Shown here in pieces: positions 8,387 through 16,568 of a stretch of DNA of 64,000 nucleotides (within the stretch, counting starts at the first letter, position 1; every line of letters starts with the position of its first letter). Source of the DNA: Halorubrum salsamenti (GTDB lineage Archaea; Halobacteriota; Halobacteria; Halobacteriales; Haloferacaceae); contig NZ_VCNL01000006.1 in NCBI RefSeq assembly GCF_007671685.1, positions 62,001 through 126,000 on the forward strand, in the 5' to 3' direction. Position numbers and translations under genes: made by a program. A model generated the notes under the pieces. It searched no databases. It was not told where the DNA came from and saw only the letters and a list, made by a program, of their open reading frames with translations.

Positions 8387-9142
8387 TTAAATCGACTCCC
8401 GACCGACGACGGCCGCCGCCAGCTCCGCGAGCGCGTCGCTCGCGAGGTCGAGCAGGACTTCGCCGCGCTCGGCGTCGCCGGCGCTCGGGTCGCCCACCAC
8501 GCCGTTGTCGGTGAACTCGTCGGAGTCGTGCGCGAGGTTCACGCCCGAGACCCACTCGCCCCAGCGGTCCGCGGCCTCCTCGCGGGCGGCCTCGATCCGG
8601 TCCTCGCGAACGAGTTCCGGATTCGTCGCGCGCAGCAGCGCCGTCTCCAGCGGGCCGGCGTGACCCATGTCGCCCGCGTGCTCGCCGACCGCCTCGAACC
8701 ACGTGAACGCGACCGCGTATCCGTCGTGGGCGTCGTCGCGCGAGAACCGGCGGGCGACCTCCGCGAGCGCCTCCACGTTGCCGCCGTGCCCGTTGACGAA
8801 CACGACCCGGTCGATCCCGTGGTGCGGCAGCGATTCGGCCGCCTCGCGGACGTACGCCCGGAACGTGCCCGGCGAGACCCACATCGTCCCGTCGAACGCG
8901 CGGTGCTCCTCGGCGACGCCGACGGGGATCGGCGGGGCGACGGCGACTTCGGCGGGCGCTCCGTCTTCGTTCTCCGCCGCCTCGTAGGCCGCCGCGCCCG
9001 CCTCCGCGACCGCGACCGCGTCGAGCGTGTCGGTCCCGAGGGGGGCGTGGGGGCCGTGCTGTTCGGTGCTGCCGACGGGGACGAACGCGACGTCGGCGTC
9101 GGCGTCGCGCACGTCGGTCCAGGTGGCGTCCGCGAGTCGCAT
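8387..9142 (-). CDS. Creatininase / creatinine amidohydrolase family protein
   Basis: A 251-residue metal-dependent amidohydrolase. The metal-binding motifs are all present: STEQHGPHAPLGTD (residues 27-40), a central Glu/His stretch AEEHRAFDG, the NGHGGN loop (about 120) and a final DMGHAGPLETALL. Family members hydrolyse creatinine or formamide intermediates in riboflavin/F420 and other pathways, or mature peptides (MftE), so the substrate cannot be named. I start at the ATG giving MRLADATW because this is where homologues begin; an upstream extension is Arg-rich and unlikely. It is monocistronic here. Confidence 0.85.
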   Translation of the reverse strand: MRLADATWTDVRDADADVAFVPVGSTEQHGPHAPLGTDTLDAVAVAEAGAAAYEAAENEDGAPAEVAVAPPIPVGVAEEHRAFDGTMWVSPGTFRAYVREAAESLPHHGIDRVVFVNGHGGNVEALAEVARRFSRDDAHDGYAVAFTWFEAVGEHAGDMGHAGPLETALLRATNPELVREDRIEAAREEAADRWGEWVSGVNLAHDSDEFTDNGVVGDPSAGDAERGEVLLDLASDALAELAAAVVGRESI

Positions 9143-9258
9143 ACCGTCCCCTCGGCGGGACGTGCCGTATAGGCGACGGTCCGCGCTCGGAACGGGACGA
9201 GTCGAACGCACGCGGGCCAGGCGGGAGTATTAATCCGACGGGCGCTGAGAGATAAGCC

Positions 9259-9618
9259 ATGAGCAGCGACAACGAGAACCAAGCGCGGGCGTACGGGGTC
9301 ACGTTCGGGCCGCTGAAACGGGCGCTCCGCGAGCACCAGTATCCGGTGTCGGTCGCCGAGCTGATCGAGCAGTACGGAGGGTTCGATCTGGAGACCGCGG
9401 CGGGCGAGCAACGGCTTGAATCGGCGCTTCAGGAGTGCGAGGAGACGACGTTCGCCGAGCCGTGGGAGGTTCGGGACGCGATCCTCGACGGGCTCGGTGA
9501 CGAGGCGGTGGTCGGGTATCACGGCGATCCGGCGGAGGGAGAGGACGGCGGAGGGGGAGACGATAACGGCACGCCCGAGATCGACCGGGCGGGCGACTGG
9601 AGTCGACTGACGGAGTAG
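9259..9618 (+). CDS. DUF5789 family haloarchaeal protein
   Basis: A 119-residue acidic protein. The core reads YGVTFGPLKRALREHQYPVS and then VAELIEQYGGFDLE, followed by a loop and a second helical motif ending GDEAVVGYHGDP. I recognise this arrangement as the haloarchaeal DUF5789 family, of unknown function. The C-terminal 30 residues are Gly/Asp-rich and probably disordered. A GTATTAATCC box about 30 bases upstream supports the ATG at 9259. It converges on the ABC exporter gene with 30 bases between. Confidence 0.8.
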   Translation: MSSDNENQARAYGVTFGPLKRALREHQYPVSVAELIEQYGGFDLETAAGEQRLESALQECEETTFAEPWEVRDAILDGLGDEAVVGYHGDPAEGEDGGGGDDNGTPEIDRAGDWSRLTE

Positions 9619-9648
9619 GTCGCGCTCCCGGAGTCGCCCGGCCGTCGC

Positions 9649-11595
9649 TCAGTCGTCGTCGCTCTCGGCGTCCTCCATCAGCCGCGCGGTGCGCTCCTGT
9701 GCGCGGTCGATGAACTCCTGCGGGAGCTCGTCTATCTCGCCGGCCTGCACGCCCCACAGGTGCGCGTAGAGCCCGCCGTTGTCCAACAGCTCGTCGTGGG
9801 TGCCGCGCTCGACGACCTCGCCGCCCTCCAACACGAGGATGGTGTCGGCGTCCTTGATCGTCGAGAGGCGGTGGGCGATGGCGAACGTGGTGCGGTCGGC
9901 GGTGAGCCGGTCGAGCGAGCGCTGGATCAGCATCTCCGTCTCGGTGTCAACGTCGGAGGTCGCCTCGTCGAGGACGAGGAGGTCGGGGTCCTTCAGCACC
10001 GCCCGCGCGATGGTGACGCGCTGGCGCTGCCCGCCGGAGAGCTTCACGCCGCGCTCGCCCACCATCGTGTCGTAGCCGTCCGGGAGGTTCTCGATGAACT
10101 CGTGGGCCTCGGCGGCCCGCGCGGCCTCGCGGACCTCCTCGTCGGTCGCCTCGAAGGTGCCGTAGGTGATGTTCTCGCGGACGGTGCCGTAGAACAGGTA
10201 CGACGACTGCCCGACGTAGCCGATCGACCGGCGGAGCGACTTGAGCGTCACGTCGCGCACGTCCTGCCCGTCGATCCGGATGGCGCCCTCGTCGACGTCG
10301 TACATGCGGAGCAGGAGCTTGAGCACCGTGGACTTCCCGGCGCCCGTCGGGCCGACGAGGGCGAGCGTCTCGCCGCCCTCGACCGCGAAGTCGATGTCGG
10401 AGACGATGGTCTCCTCGTCGTACCCGAAGCTCACGTCGTCGTAGACCACGTCGCCGTCGCCGACGGTCAGCTCCTCGGCGTCCGGGTCCTCGGCGAGCCG
10501 CGAGGGCTCGTCCATCAGCCCGAAGATCCGCGCGGAGGAGGCGCGGGCGCGCTGGTACATGTTGATGATCTGCCCGAACTGGGCCATCGGCCAGATGAAC
10601 CGCTGGGTGTAGAGGATGAAGACGACGAACATCCCGACCGAGAGGTCGCCGGTGAACGGGCTCGGCGGCGCGTCCTGGAACACCCACAGCCCGCCGACGA
10701 CGAAGGTGAACACGAAGCCGATGCCGGCGAGCACGCGGAGCGCGGGGAAGAACTTGATCCGGGTCGTGATCGCGTCCCAGTTGGCGTCGAAGTAGTCCAT
10801 CGACACGTCGTCGACGCGGTCGGACTCGTACGGCTCGGTGTTCGACGACTTGATCACCTGGATGCCGCCGAGGTTGTTCTCCAACCGAGAGTTCATCTTC
10901 CCGACCGAGGAGCGCACCTCGGCGTACTTCGGCTGGATCGTCTTGATGAAGAGGTAGGTGAACCCGCCGATGATCGGGACCGGGAGGAGCGCGACGAGGG
11001 CGAGCTGCCAGTTGATCCAAAAGAGGAGCACGCCGATGCCGACGACCATCACCGACAGCCGGAACAGGGAGTTCATCCCGTCGTTTAAGAACCGTTCGAG
11101 CCGGTTCACGTCGTTCGAGAGGATGGACATCATCTCCCCCGTCTGCTTGTCGGAGAAGAACTCCATGTTGAGCCGCTGCATCTTGTCGTAGGTGTCGGTC
11201 CGCACGTCGTGCTGGATGTTCTGCGCGAAGGCGTTGAACCCCCAGTTGCGGATCCAGTGGAACGCCGCCCCGATACCGAACGCCCCGCCGATGACGGCGA
11301 TGGTGAACCAGAACTGCGCCTCCTGTCCCGTCGGGAGCCACGCGTCCGGGAGGACCACGAGCGGGATCTGCTCGCTGAAGAGCGCGTCCTGGTAGAACAC
11401 GGCGTCGATGGCGATCCCTAACATTAGCGGCGGGAGGAGGTCGAGGAGCCGCGCGAAGACGCTGGCGAAGATGCCGACCGTCACTTGCGGGAGGTAGTCG
11501 CGACCGTACGCGAGGAACAGCCGTTTCATCGGGTTCTCGATCTTGTCCCGCTGTTCCTCGAAGGGGTCGTCTTCCTCCCACTCGGCGCTACTCAT
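9649..11595 (-). CDS. ABC exporter, fused permease/ATPase
   Basis: A 648-residue half-transporter of the MsbA/multidrug type that would act as a homodimer. Six membrane helices span about 40-350. The ATPase domain follows, with Walker A LVGPTGAGKSTVLKLLLR, Q-loop GYVGQSSYLFYGTV, signature LSGGQRQRVTIARA, Walker B LLVLDEATSDVDTE and the switch histidine in AIAHRLS. The start is placed at the ATG giving MSSAEWEEDDPFEEQ; the 28 residues that could precede it are basic and Arg-rich, unlike a haloarchaeal N-terminus. The substrate is unknown. It has its own promoter region of about 165 bases. Confidence 0.92.
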   Translation of the reverse strand: MSSAEWEEDDPFEEQRDKIENPMKRLFLAYGRDYLPQVTVGIFASVFARLLDLLPPLMLGIAIDAVFYQDALFSEQIPLVVLPDAWLPTGQEAQFWFTIAVIGGAFGIGAAFHWIRNWGFNAFAQNIQHDVRTDTYDKMQRLNMEFFSDKQTGEMMSILSNDVNRLERFLNDGMNSLFRLSVMVVGIGVLLFWINWQLALVALLPVPIIGGFTYLFIKTIQPKYAEVRSSVGKMNSRLENNLGGIQVIKSSNTEPYESDRVDDVSMDYFDANWDAITTRIKFFPALRVLAGIGFVFTFVVGGLWVFQDAPPSPFTGDLSVGMFVVFILYTQRFIWPMAQFGQIINMYQRARASSARIFGLMDEPSRLAEDPDAEELTVGDGDVVYDDVSFGYDEETIVSDIDFAVEGGETLALVGPTGAGKSTVLKLLLRMYDVDEGAIRIDGQDVRDVTLKSLRRSIGYVGQSSYLFYGTVRENITYGTFEATDEEVREAARAAEAHEFIENLPDGYDTMVGERGVKLSGGQRQRVTIARAVLKDPDLLVLDEATSDVDTETEMLIQRSLDRLTADRTTFAIAHRLSTIKDADTILVLEGGEVVERGTHDELLDNGGLYAHLWGVQAGEIDELPQEFIDRAQERTARLMEDAESDDD

Positions 11596-11760
11596 TACCG
11601 TTTCATATCGTATCGCGCCGCAAATACGTTTCCTTCGAACCGAAATACATCGGCGGAAATCTCCGGTAATGGCGGCCAAAGCGCGCGATCAGAGGATCGG
11701 AACGGGCAGAAGCGGACGAAACGGAAGGAGACGAGATGGTGTCCGAGAGCGGACGCGAGA

Positions 11761-12087
11761 TCAGATCTCGCGGCGCTCCACGTCCGGGTCGACGCCGGCC
11801 GCGTCGAGGTCCTCGCGGATGCGCCGCCGGAGAGGGTCCGGGATCCGCTCGCGGGGAACGGGTGCGGCCGTGGCGGCGCTCGCGTCCGACTCGGCGACCG
11901 CGTCGGATTCGACAGTCGGGACCGTCCAGTAGAGGACGCGCCCGGCGTCCGCGTAGAACTCCACCGCGAACCGGTCGCCCCCGCCGTCGTAGTGGACGCG
12001 CGCCGCGTCGCCCTCGGCGCGCCATCCCTCCTGTCCGACCAGCGCGGCGATCGAGTCGTGCACGGTCGTCGTCGGGGCGGCGGACAC
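11761..12087 (-). CDS. Conserved haloarchaeal protein, 108 aa
   Basis: A small soluble protein with the conserved-looking core GWRAEGDAARVHYDGGGD and then RFAVEFYADAGRVLYWTV, predicted as a short beta-rich unit, followed by a helix with RERIPDPLRRRIREDLD. I recall a haloarchaea-only family of this shape (possibly DUF7538, unchecked). It is divergent from RNase Z with 78 bases between the starts, so the two promoters share that space. Function unknown. Confidence 0.7.
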   Translation of the reverse strand: MSAAPTTTVHDSIAALVGQEGWRAEGDAARVHYDGGGDRFAVEFYADAGRVLYWTVPTVESDAVAESDASAATAAPVPRERIPDPLRRRIREDLDAAGVDPDVERREI

Positions 12088-12165
12088 ATGTCGGTGTCGC
12101 CGGCGGGGCGCGCCGACGGCGACGTCATCGATACCGGTTTACAAATGCCGCCCCGATAGTTGGAC

Positions 12166-13098
12166 ATGTCCCTTCGCGTCACCTTCCTCGGGACGGGCGG
12201 CGCCGTCCCCACCACCGAGCGCGCGCCGAGCGCACTGTTCGTCAACCGCGAGGGCGACCGCCTGCTGTTCGACTGCGGCGAGGGGACCCAGCGCGGCATG
12301 ATGCGGCACGGCACCGGGTTCGGGATCGACCACCTGTTCGTCTCGCACCTCCACGGCGACCACGTCCTCGGGATCCCGGGGCTGGTCCAGACGCTCGGGT
12401 TCAACGACCGGACCGAACCGCTGACGATCCACTGCCCGCCGGGAACCGCGGACGACCTCCACGACCTCGTGCACGCGGTCGGCCACGACCCCGCGTTCGA
12501 GATTCGGATCGACGAGGTCGCCCCCGGCGAGGTCGCGCTCGACGCCGACGGCTACGAGGTCCGCGCGTTCGAGACGGTCCACCGGACCGTATCGCAGGGG
12601 TACGTCCTCGAAGAGGACGACCGCCCCGGCCGGTTCGACCGACCGAAGGCCGAGGAACTCGGCGTCCCCGTCGGTCCGAAGTTCGGGCGGCTCCACGCGG
12701 GCGAGCCGGTCGAGGCCGAGGACGGCTCGATCGTCGAGCCGGACCAGGTCGTGGGACCGCCGCGGCCCGGCCGGAAGTTCGTCTACACCGCCGACACCCG
12801 CCCGCGAGAGGGGACCGTGGAGGCCGCGGAAGACGCCGACCTGCTCGTCCACGACGCCACCTTCGCCGACGACATGGAGGACCGGGCCCGCGACACGGCC
12901 CACTCGACCGGCCGAGAGGCCGGTTCGATCGCGGACCGGGCCGGCGCGAAGCGGCTCGCGCTGGTGCACATCTCCTCGCGATACGCCGCCGACGCCTCTC
13001 CGATCCGCCGCGAGGCGCGGGAGGCGTTCAGCGGCGAGTGCCTCCTCCCCGGCGACGGCGACCTGGTCGAGGTCCCGTTCCCAGACGCGGACGAGTAG
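12166..13098 (+). CDS. rnz: Ribonuclease Z (tRNA 3' endonuclease)
   Basis: A 310-residue metallo-beta-lactamase nuclease that cuts the 3' trailer from precursor tRNAs. It has the short RNase Z N-terminus LRVTFLGTGGAVPT, the zinc motif FVSHLHGDHVLGIPGL (about 60-75), the family's exosite region, DADLLVHDATF and the final HISSRY. The length matches archaeal and bacterial short RNase Z. The start at MSLRVTF follows a GTTTACAAATG box about 25-30 bases upstream; a TTG two codons earlier is less likely. This enzyme is needed because the tRNA genes in this window do not encode CCA. Confidence 0.95.
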   Translation: MSLRVTFLGTGGAVPTTERAPSALFVNREGDRLLFDCGEGTQRGMMRHGTGFGIDHLFVSHLHGDHVLGIPGLVQTLGFNDRTEPLTIHCPPGTADDLHDLVHAVGHDPAFEIRIDEVAPGEVALDADGYEVRAFETVHRTVSQGYVLEEDDRPGRFDRPKAEELGVPVGPKFGRLHAGEPVEAEDGSIVEPDQVVGPPRPGRKFVYTADTRPREGTVEAAEDADLLVHDATFADDMEDRARDTAHSTGREAGSIADRAGAKRLALVHISSRYAADASPIRREAREAFSGECLLPGDGDLVEVPFPDADE

Positions 13099-13178
13099 AA
13101 GGAGTCACCGCGTCCCGCGGCCGGCGTTCCGGTTACCTCCGGGAAACCTTGATGGGCCGCCGCGACGACTCCTCGCGT

Positions 13179-13610
13179 ATGTCCGCAGACTGCGTCTTCT
13201 GTTCGATCGTCGACGGCGACATCCCGGCCCGAACCGTCCACGAGACCGACGACGTGCTGGCGTTCCTCGACGCCAACCCGCTCGCACGCGGGCACACGCT
13301 CGTGATCCCGAAGTCGCACGCCCAACACGTCAAAGACCTCGACGACGGCCTCGCGAGCGACCTCTTCGCGGTCGTGACGGAGCTCACGCCGCGCGTCCAG
13401 TCGACCGTCGGCGCCGACGGCGCGAACGTCGGGATCAACGACGGCGAGGCGGCCGGACAGGAGGTCCCGCACGTCCACGTCCACATCATCCCGCGGTTCG
13501 AGGGCGACGGCGGCGCGCCCCTCCACGCGGTCGGCGGCGAGCGGCCCGACCTCTCCGACGACGAGCTCGACGCCGTCGCAGAGGACGTGACCGCCGCGAT
13601 CGACGGCTGA
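13179..13610 (+). CDS. HIT family nucleotide-binding hydrolase
   Basis: A 143-residue histidine-triad protein. CVFCSIVDGDIPA near the N-terminus carries the CxxC pair of zinc-binding HIT proteins, and GQEVPHVHVHIIPR near residue 100 holds the catalytic triad. Such enzymes cleave nucleoside phosphoramidates or dinucleotides. I start at MSADCVFC, where the family begins; an in-frame ATG nine codons earlier lies in an untypical basic stretch. It follows RNase Z by 80 bases on the same strand and may be cotranscribed with it. Confidence 0.92.
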   Translation: MSADCVFCSIVDGDIPARTVHETDDVLAFLDANPLARGHTLVIPKSHAQHVKDLDDGLASDLFAVVTELTPRVQSTVGADGANVGINDGEAAGQEVPHVHVHIIPRFEGDGGAPLHAVGGERPDLSDDELDAVAEDVTAAIDG

Positions 13611-13669
13611 GCGGCTGACTCGGACGACCGCTCGCGACACCGACCCGCGGTCGAACGCCCGCCGACCCG

Positions 13670-14887
13670 TCACCCCCGTCCCCCGGCCAGCCGGTCGGCC
13701 TCCGGGAGAGTGCGGAGCCACAGCATCGCGCCGGTGCCCACGAGCGGGCCGACGACGAGCGGGGCGAAGGCCCACCGCCAGCCGGCGGCGTCCCGCACGA
13801 GGGGGACCAGCTGGATCGAAGCGATGGTGATGAGGAAGCCGACGGCGGTCTGCAGGGTCAGCGCGGAGCCGACGTAGCTCTCGTCGGCGAGTTCGGAGAC
13901 GGCAGCGGAGAACTGCGCGGAGTCGGCCACGATGAAGAATCCCCAGACGAGGACGAACGGGACGACCACGAGCGGCGGCGAACCGAAGACGACGCCCGCG
14001 AGCAGACAGGCGGTCCCCGAGACGCCCATGGACAGGCTGGTGACGGCGGACCGACCCCAGCGGTCGGCCGCGGATCCGGCCAGCCACGCGCCGACGCCGC
14101 CGACGGCGATAGTCGCGAACGCCAGCAGCGCGGCGCGGCCGTCGGCGTCGGCCATCCCGCCGACCTCGAAGCTCGCGGCGATATAGAACGGGATCCACGT
14201 CCAGACCGCGTACAGCTCCCACATGTGACCGAAGTAGCCGGTGTTCGCGAGGACGACGCCGCGGTCGGTGACGATCCGCCGGACCGCGCCGGGATCGAAC
14301 GGCGCAGTCTCCGGCTGGTGTGGCCCGTCCTCGTACGCGAGGACGAGCGCGCCGCCGAGCGCCGCCAGCGCGGCCGTGCCGTACAGGACCGCGTCGGGGC
14401 GACCGATCCCGCCGACCGCCCGGAGGAGGTGCGGCGAGGCCGATCCGACCGTCAGCGCGCCGACCAGAACGCCGATGGCGAGCCCTCGTCCCCCGTCGAA
14501 CCACGACGCCATCATCTTCATGCCGGTGGGATACACCCCCGCGAGCGCGACGCCCGTCAGGAATCGCAGGGCGATCGCGGGCGGGCCGCTGGCGACGAGC
14601 GCCGCGATGGCCGCCGTCCCCGCCGCGCCGAGCAGGGCGGAGCCGGCGAACAGGTACCGCGGCGGGACGACGTCGGCGATCGTCAGCGACGCCGACGCGA
14701 GGGCCCCCACGACGAAGCCGAGCTGGACCGCGTTGGTCAGCCAGGCCGTCTCGGCCGCGGAGAGTCCCCACGCCGCGGCCAACTCCGGCCCGACGGCCGT
14801 GCCGCTGAACCAGAGCGTCATCGCGAACAGCTCCGCGACGCCGACGAGCGCGAGCGCGCGCCACTTTCCGTCTGCGATAGCGGCCAT
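13670..14887 (-). CDS. Major facilitator superfamily transporter
   Basis: A 405-residue membrane protein with about 12 hydrophobic segments. The first-helix sequence ELFAMTLWFSGTAVGPEL and the loop GVYPTGMKMMASWFDGGRG are typical of the CynX/NimT-like and related anion or small-molecule MFS carriers. The second half shows GSAADRWGRSAV, the duplicate of the MFS loop motif. Substrate unknown. It is transcribed from an AT-rich promoter with a strong TATA-like box. The ATG is preceded by no obvious ribosome binding site. Confidence 0.85.
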   Translation of the reverse strand: MAAIADGKWRALALVGVAELFAMTLWFSGTAVGPELAAAWGLSAAETAWLTNAVQLGFVVGALASASLTIADVVPPRYLFAGSALLGAAGTAAIAALVASGPPAIALRFLTGVALAGVYPTGMKMMASWFDGGRGLAIGVLVGALTVGSASPHLLRAVGGIGRPDAVLYGTAALAALGGALVLAYEDGPHQPETAPFDPGAVRRIVTDRGVVLANTGYFGHMWELYAVWTWIPFYIAASFEVGGMADADGRAALLAFATIAVGGVGAWLAGSAADRWGRSAVTSLSMGVSGTACLLAGVVFGSPPLVVVPFVLVWGFFIVADSAQFSAAVSELADESYVGSALTLQTAVGFLITIASIQLVPLVRDAAGWRWAFAPLVVGPLVGTGAMLWLRTLPEADRLAGGRG

Positions 14888-14910
14888 GTATCAGCACCAT
14901 TAGTAATAAA

Positions 14911-14924
14911 AATTATATAAATAT
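14911..14924 (-). promoter_or_regulatory. TATA element of the MFS gene
   Basis: Read on the minus strand, this is ATATTTATATAATT, lying about 24-37 bases before the MFS start codon at 14887 in an otherwise GC-rich stretch. Position and sequence fit an archaeal TATA/BRE unit for a nearly leaderless transcript. Confidence 0.6.
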
Positions 14925-14982
14925 TGTGTCGGGCACTGAAGCGATCCGCGACGCTTAACAATCGACTCCAGTGAGCGGAGCC

Positions 14983-15801
14983 ATGCACACCAGAACGCTC
15001 GCGCTCGTCGGGGCGACCGGCGGCGCTGGGACGACGCGAACCGCGGTCGAACTGGCGGCGCTCGGCGCGCGCGACGGTCGCGACGTGGCGGTCGTCGACG
15101 CCGCGTTCACGACGCAGGGACTCTCCGAGCACGTGTCCGGGCGGATCGGGACGGACCTCACGACGCTCGTCACCGACGAGACCGGCGCGTCGCTGTCGGC
15201 GGCGACGTACCCGATCGCTGTGGGAGGCGGGAACGTCGGAGGCGCCGGGAGCGCCGGCACCGGCGACGGAGCCGACGCCCCGGATCTCCCGGGCCGTGCC
15301 GACGCGATCCCGGCCCGCGCGCCCTTCGAGCGCGTCGCGCGGGCGAAGACCGCGGAGGCGGCCCGGAAGCTGGAGCGGCGGATCGACGAGGCCGCGACGA
15401 GCTACGACGCCGTGATCGTCGACGCCGCGCCGGTCGGCTCGAACGAGGCGGTCGCGGGGGTCACCGCCGCGGACCGGACGGCGGCGGTGTTCCCGGCGAC
15501 GACGCACGGCCGCGACGCCCGCCAGCGGCTCCGCGGTCGGATCGCCGACGTGGGCGCCGGAATGGATCGGTCGATCGCGGTGGCGCGAGGCGGCGACGGG
15601 GAGGGCGACGAAGAGGGAGCCGAGAGCGGCGCGGACGTTCGCCTCCCACCGACCGAGTCCGCGGTCGCGAGCGCGCCGACGGCGGCGACGGGAGACGGGG
15701 AATACGTTCGCGCCGTCGCGGCGGCGTTCGAGGACGCCTTCGACGCGACGGTCGGGATCGAGTTCGAGGACCCCGGGCTGGTCGATCGGCTGACGCCCTG
15801 A
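14983..15801 (+). CDS. ParA/MinD-like protein with degenerate Walker A
   Basis: A 272-residue protein with the SIMIBI fold. The P-loop reads GATGGAGTTRTAVELA (about 8-23), so both the signature lysine and the Walker A lysine of MinD proteins (KGGxGKT) are replaced by threonine. Switch-like VAVVDAAFTTQGLSEHV and the later YDAVIVDAAPVGSNE are kept. It probably does not hydrolyse ATP as MinD does. A Gly/Ala-rich insert lies near residues 75-95. It sits directly before a convergent unknown gene and close to TFB, an arrangement I believe recurs in haloarchaea. I prefer the ATG at 14983 over an upstream GTG because a TTAACA element lies about 27 bases before it. Confidence 0.7.
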   Translation: MHTRTLALVGATGGAGTTRTAVELAALGARDGRDVAVVDAAFTTQGLSEHVSGRIGTDLTTLVTDETGASLSAATYPIAVGGGNVGGAGSAGTGDGADAPDLPGRADAIPARAPFERVARAKTAEAARKLERRIDEAATSYDAVIVDAAPVGSNEAVAGVTAADRTAAVFPATTHGRDARQRLRGRIADVGAGMDRSIAVARGGDGEGDEEGAESGADVRLPPTESAVASAPTAATGDGEYVRAVAAAFEDAFDATVGIEFEDPGLVDRLTP

Positions 15802-15850
15802 GCGAAAGCGAAGAAAAGCGGGGCGAAGCGAGCGGAGGTGAGCGCGGCGC

Positions 15851-16405
15851 TCAGCGGAGCCCGTCGGGCGATCCGAGCGCGCCGCCGAGCGCGTCGCCGT
15901 CGCTTCCGGCGGAACCGGCAGAAACGGAGGACCCGTCGGATCCGGCGCCGAGCGGGGCGGAGCCGGCGACGTGGGCGTCGACCGCCTCGACGAGTTCCGA
16001 CGGCGGGTCGTGGGTCTCGACGTACGTCGCCAGCGCGAAGTCCGCCTCGTCGCCGCCGGCGAGCGCGACCGCCTCGCTCCGCGGGATCCGACCGTCCAGC
16101 CAGTCGCGGACCACGTCTCGGCGGGTCGGCGCGAGCGGGCAGACGCCCTCGACGCCGCAGCGGTGGAGGGCCTTCGCGCCCGTCATCGGCGTCACGCCGG
16201 CCTCGCGGGCGGCGTCGCCGACGCTCCGCCCGGCGGTGTAGGCGTCGACGAGCGTCGCCGTCGCCTCGGGCGTGCACGGGAGGTCGTCCGCGTGCTCCGC
16301 GAGCCGATCGACGAGCGGGGTCTCCGTGTCGTCCGCGACGGCGACACCCCGGTCGCGCTGGCTCGCGGTCACTTCGAGGCCGTCCGCGATCTCCGACAGC
16401 GTCAT
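15851..16405 (-). CDS. Conserved haloarchaeal protein with HTH-like motif
   Basis: A 184-residue protein starting MTLSEIADGLEVTASQRDRG. The middle reads LVDAYTAGRSVGDAAREAGV followed by TPMTGAKALHRCGV, which looks like a helix-turn-helix. Next come a helical stretch with RRDVVRDWLDGRIPRSEA and FALATYVETHDPPSELVE, and a Gly/Ser-rich tail. I recall a haloarchaea-only family of this kind (possibly DUF7858). It is divergent from the TFB gene with 163 bases between, which together with the HTH suggests a regulatory role, but that is inference. The longer frame upstream would run through the promoter, so I use the internal ATG. Confidence 0.7.
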   Translation of the reverse strand: MTLSEIADGLEVTASQRDRGVAVADDTETPLVDRLAEHADDLPCTPEATATLVDAYTAGRSVGDAAREAGVTPMTGAKALHRCGVEGVCPLAPTRRDVVRDWLDGRIPRSEAVALAGGDEADFALATYVETHDPPSELVEAVDAHVAGSAPLGAGSDGSSVSAGSAGSDGDALGGALGSPDGLR

Positions 16406-16532
16406 GCGAACCGATGGCTCTCTCGGAGGGTTAAAACCACCGTACTGCGGCGGGTCGAACCCGTCAAACACCGATCGGTTACCGGTCGGTTCGAGCGCGC
16501 CGGTCCGGCCGATCGGCCCCGAATTCTCCCGG

Positions 16533-16540
16533 GTTTAAGT
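16533..16540 (+). promoter_or_regulatory. TATA element of tfb
   Basis: GTTTAAGT lies 29-36 bases before the TFB start codon, preceded by a CCGG-rich BRE-like stretch. This spacing is usual for leaderless haloarchaeal transcripts. Confidence 0.55.
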
Positions 16541-16568
16541 AAGGGATCGGGCCCGAGTTCGACGTGTG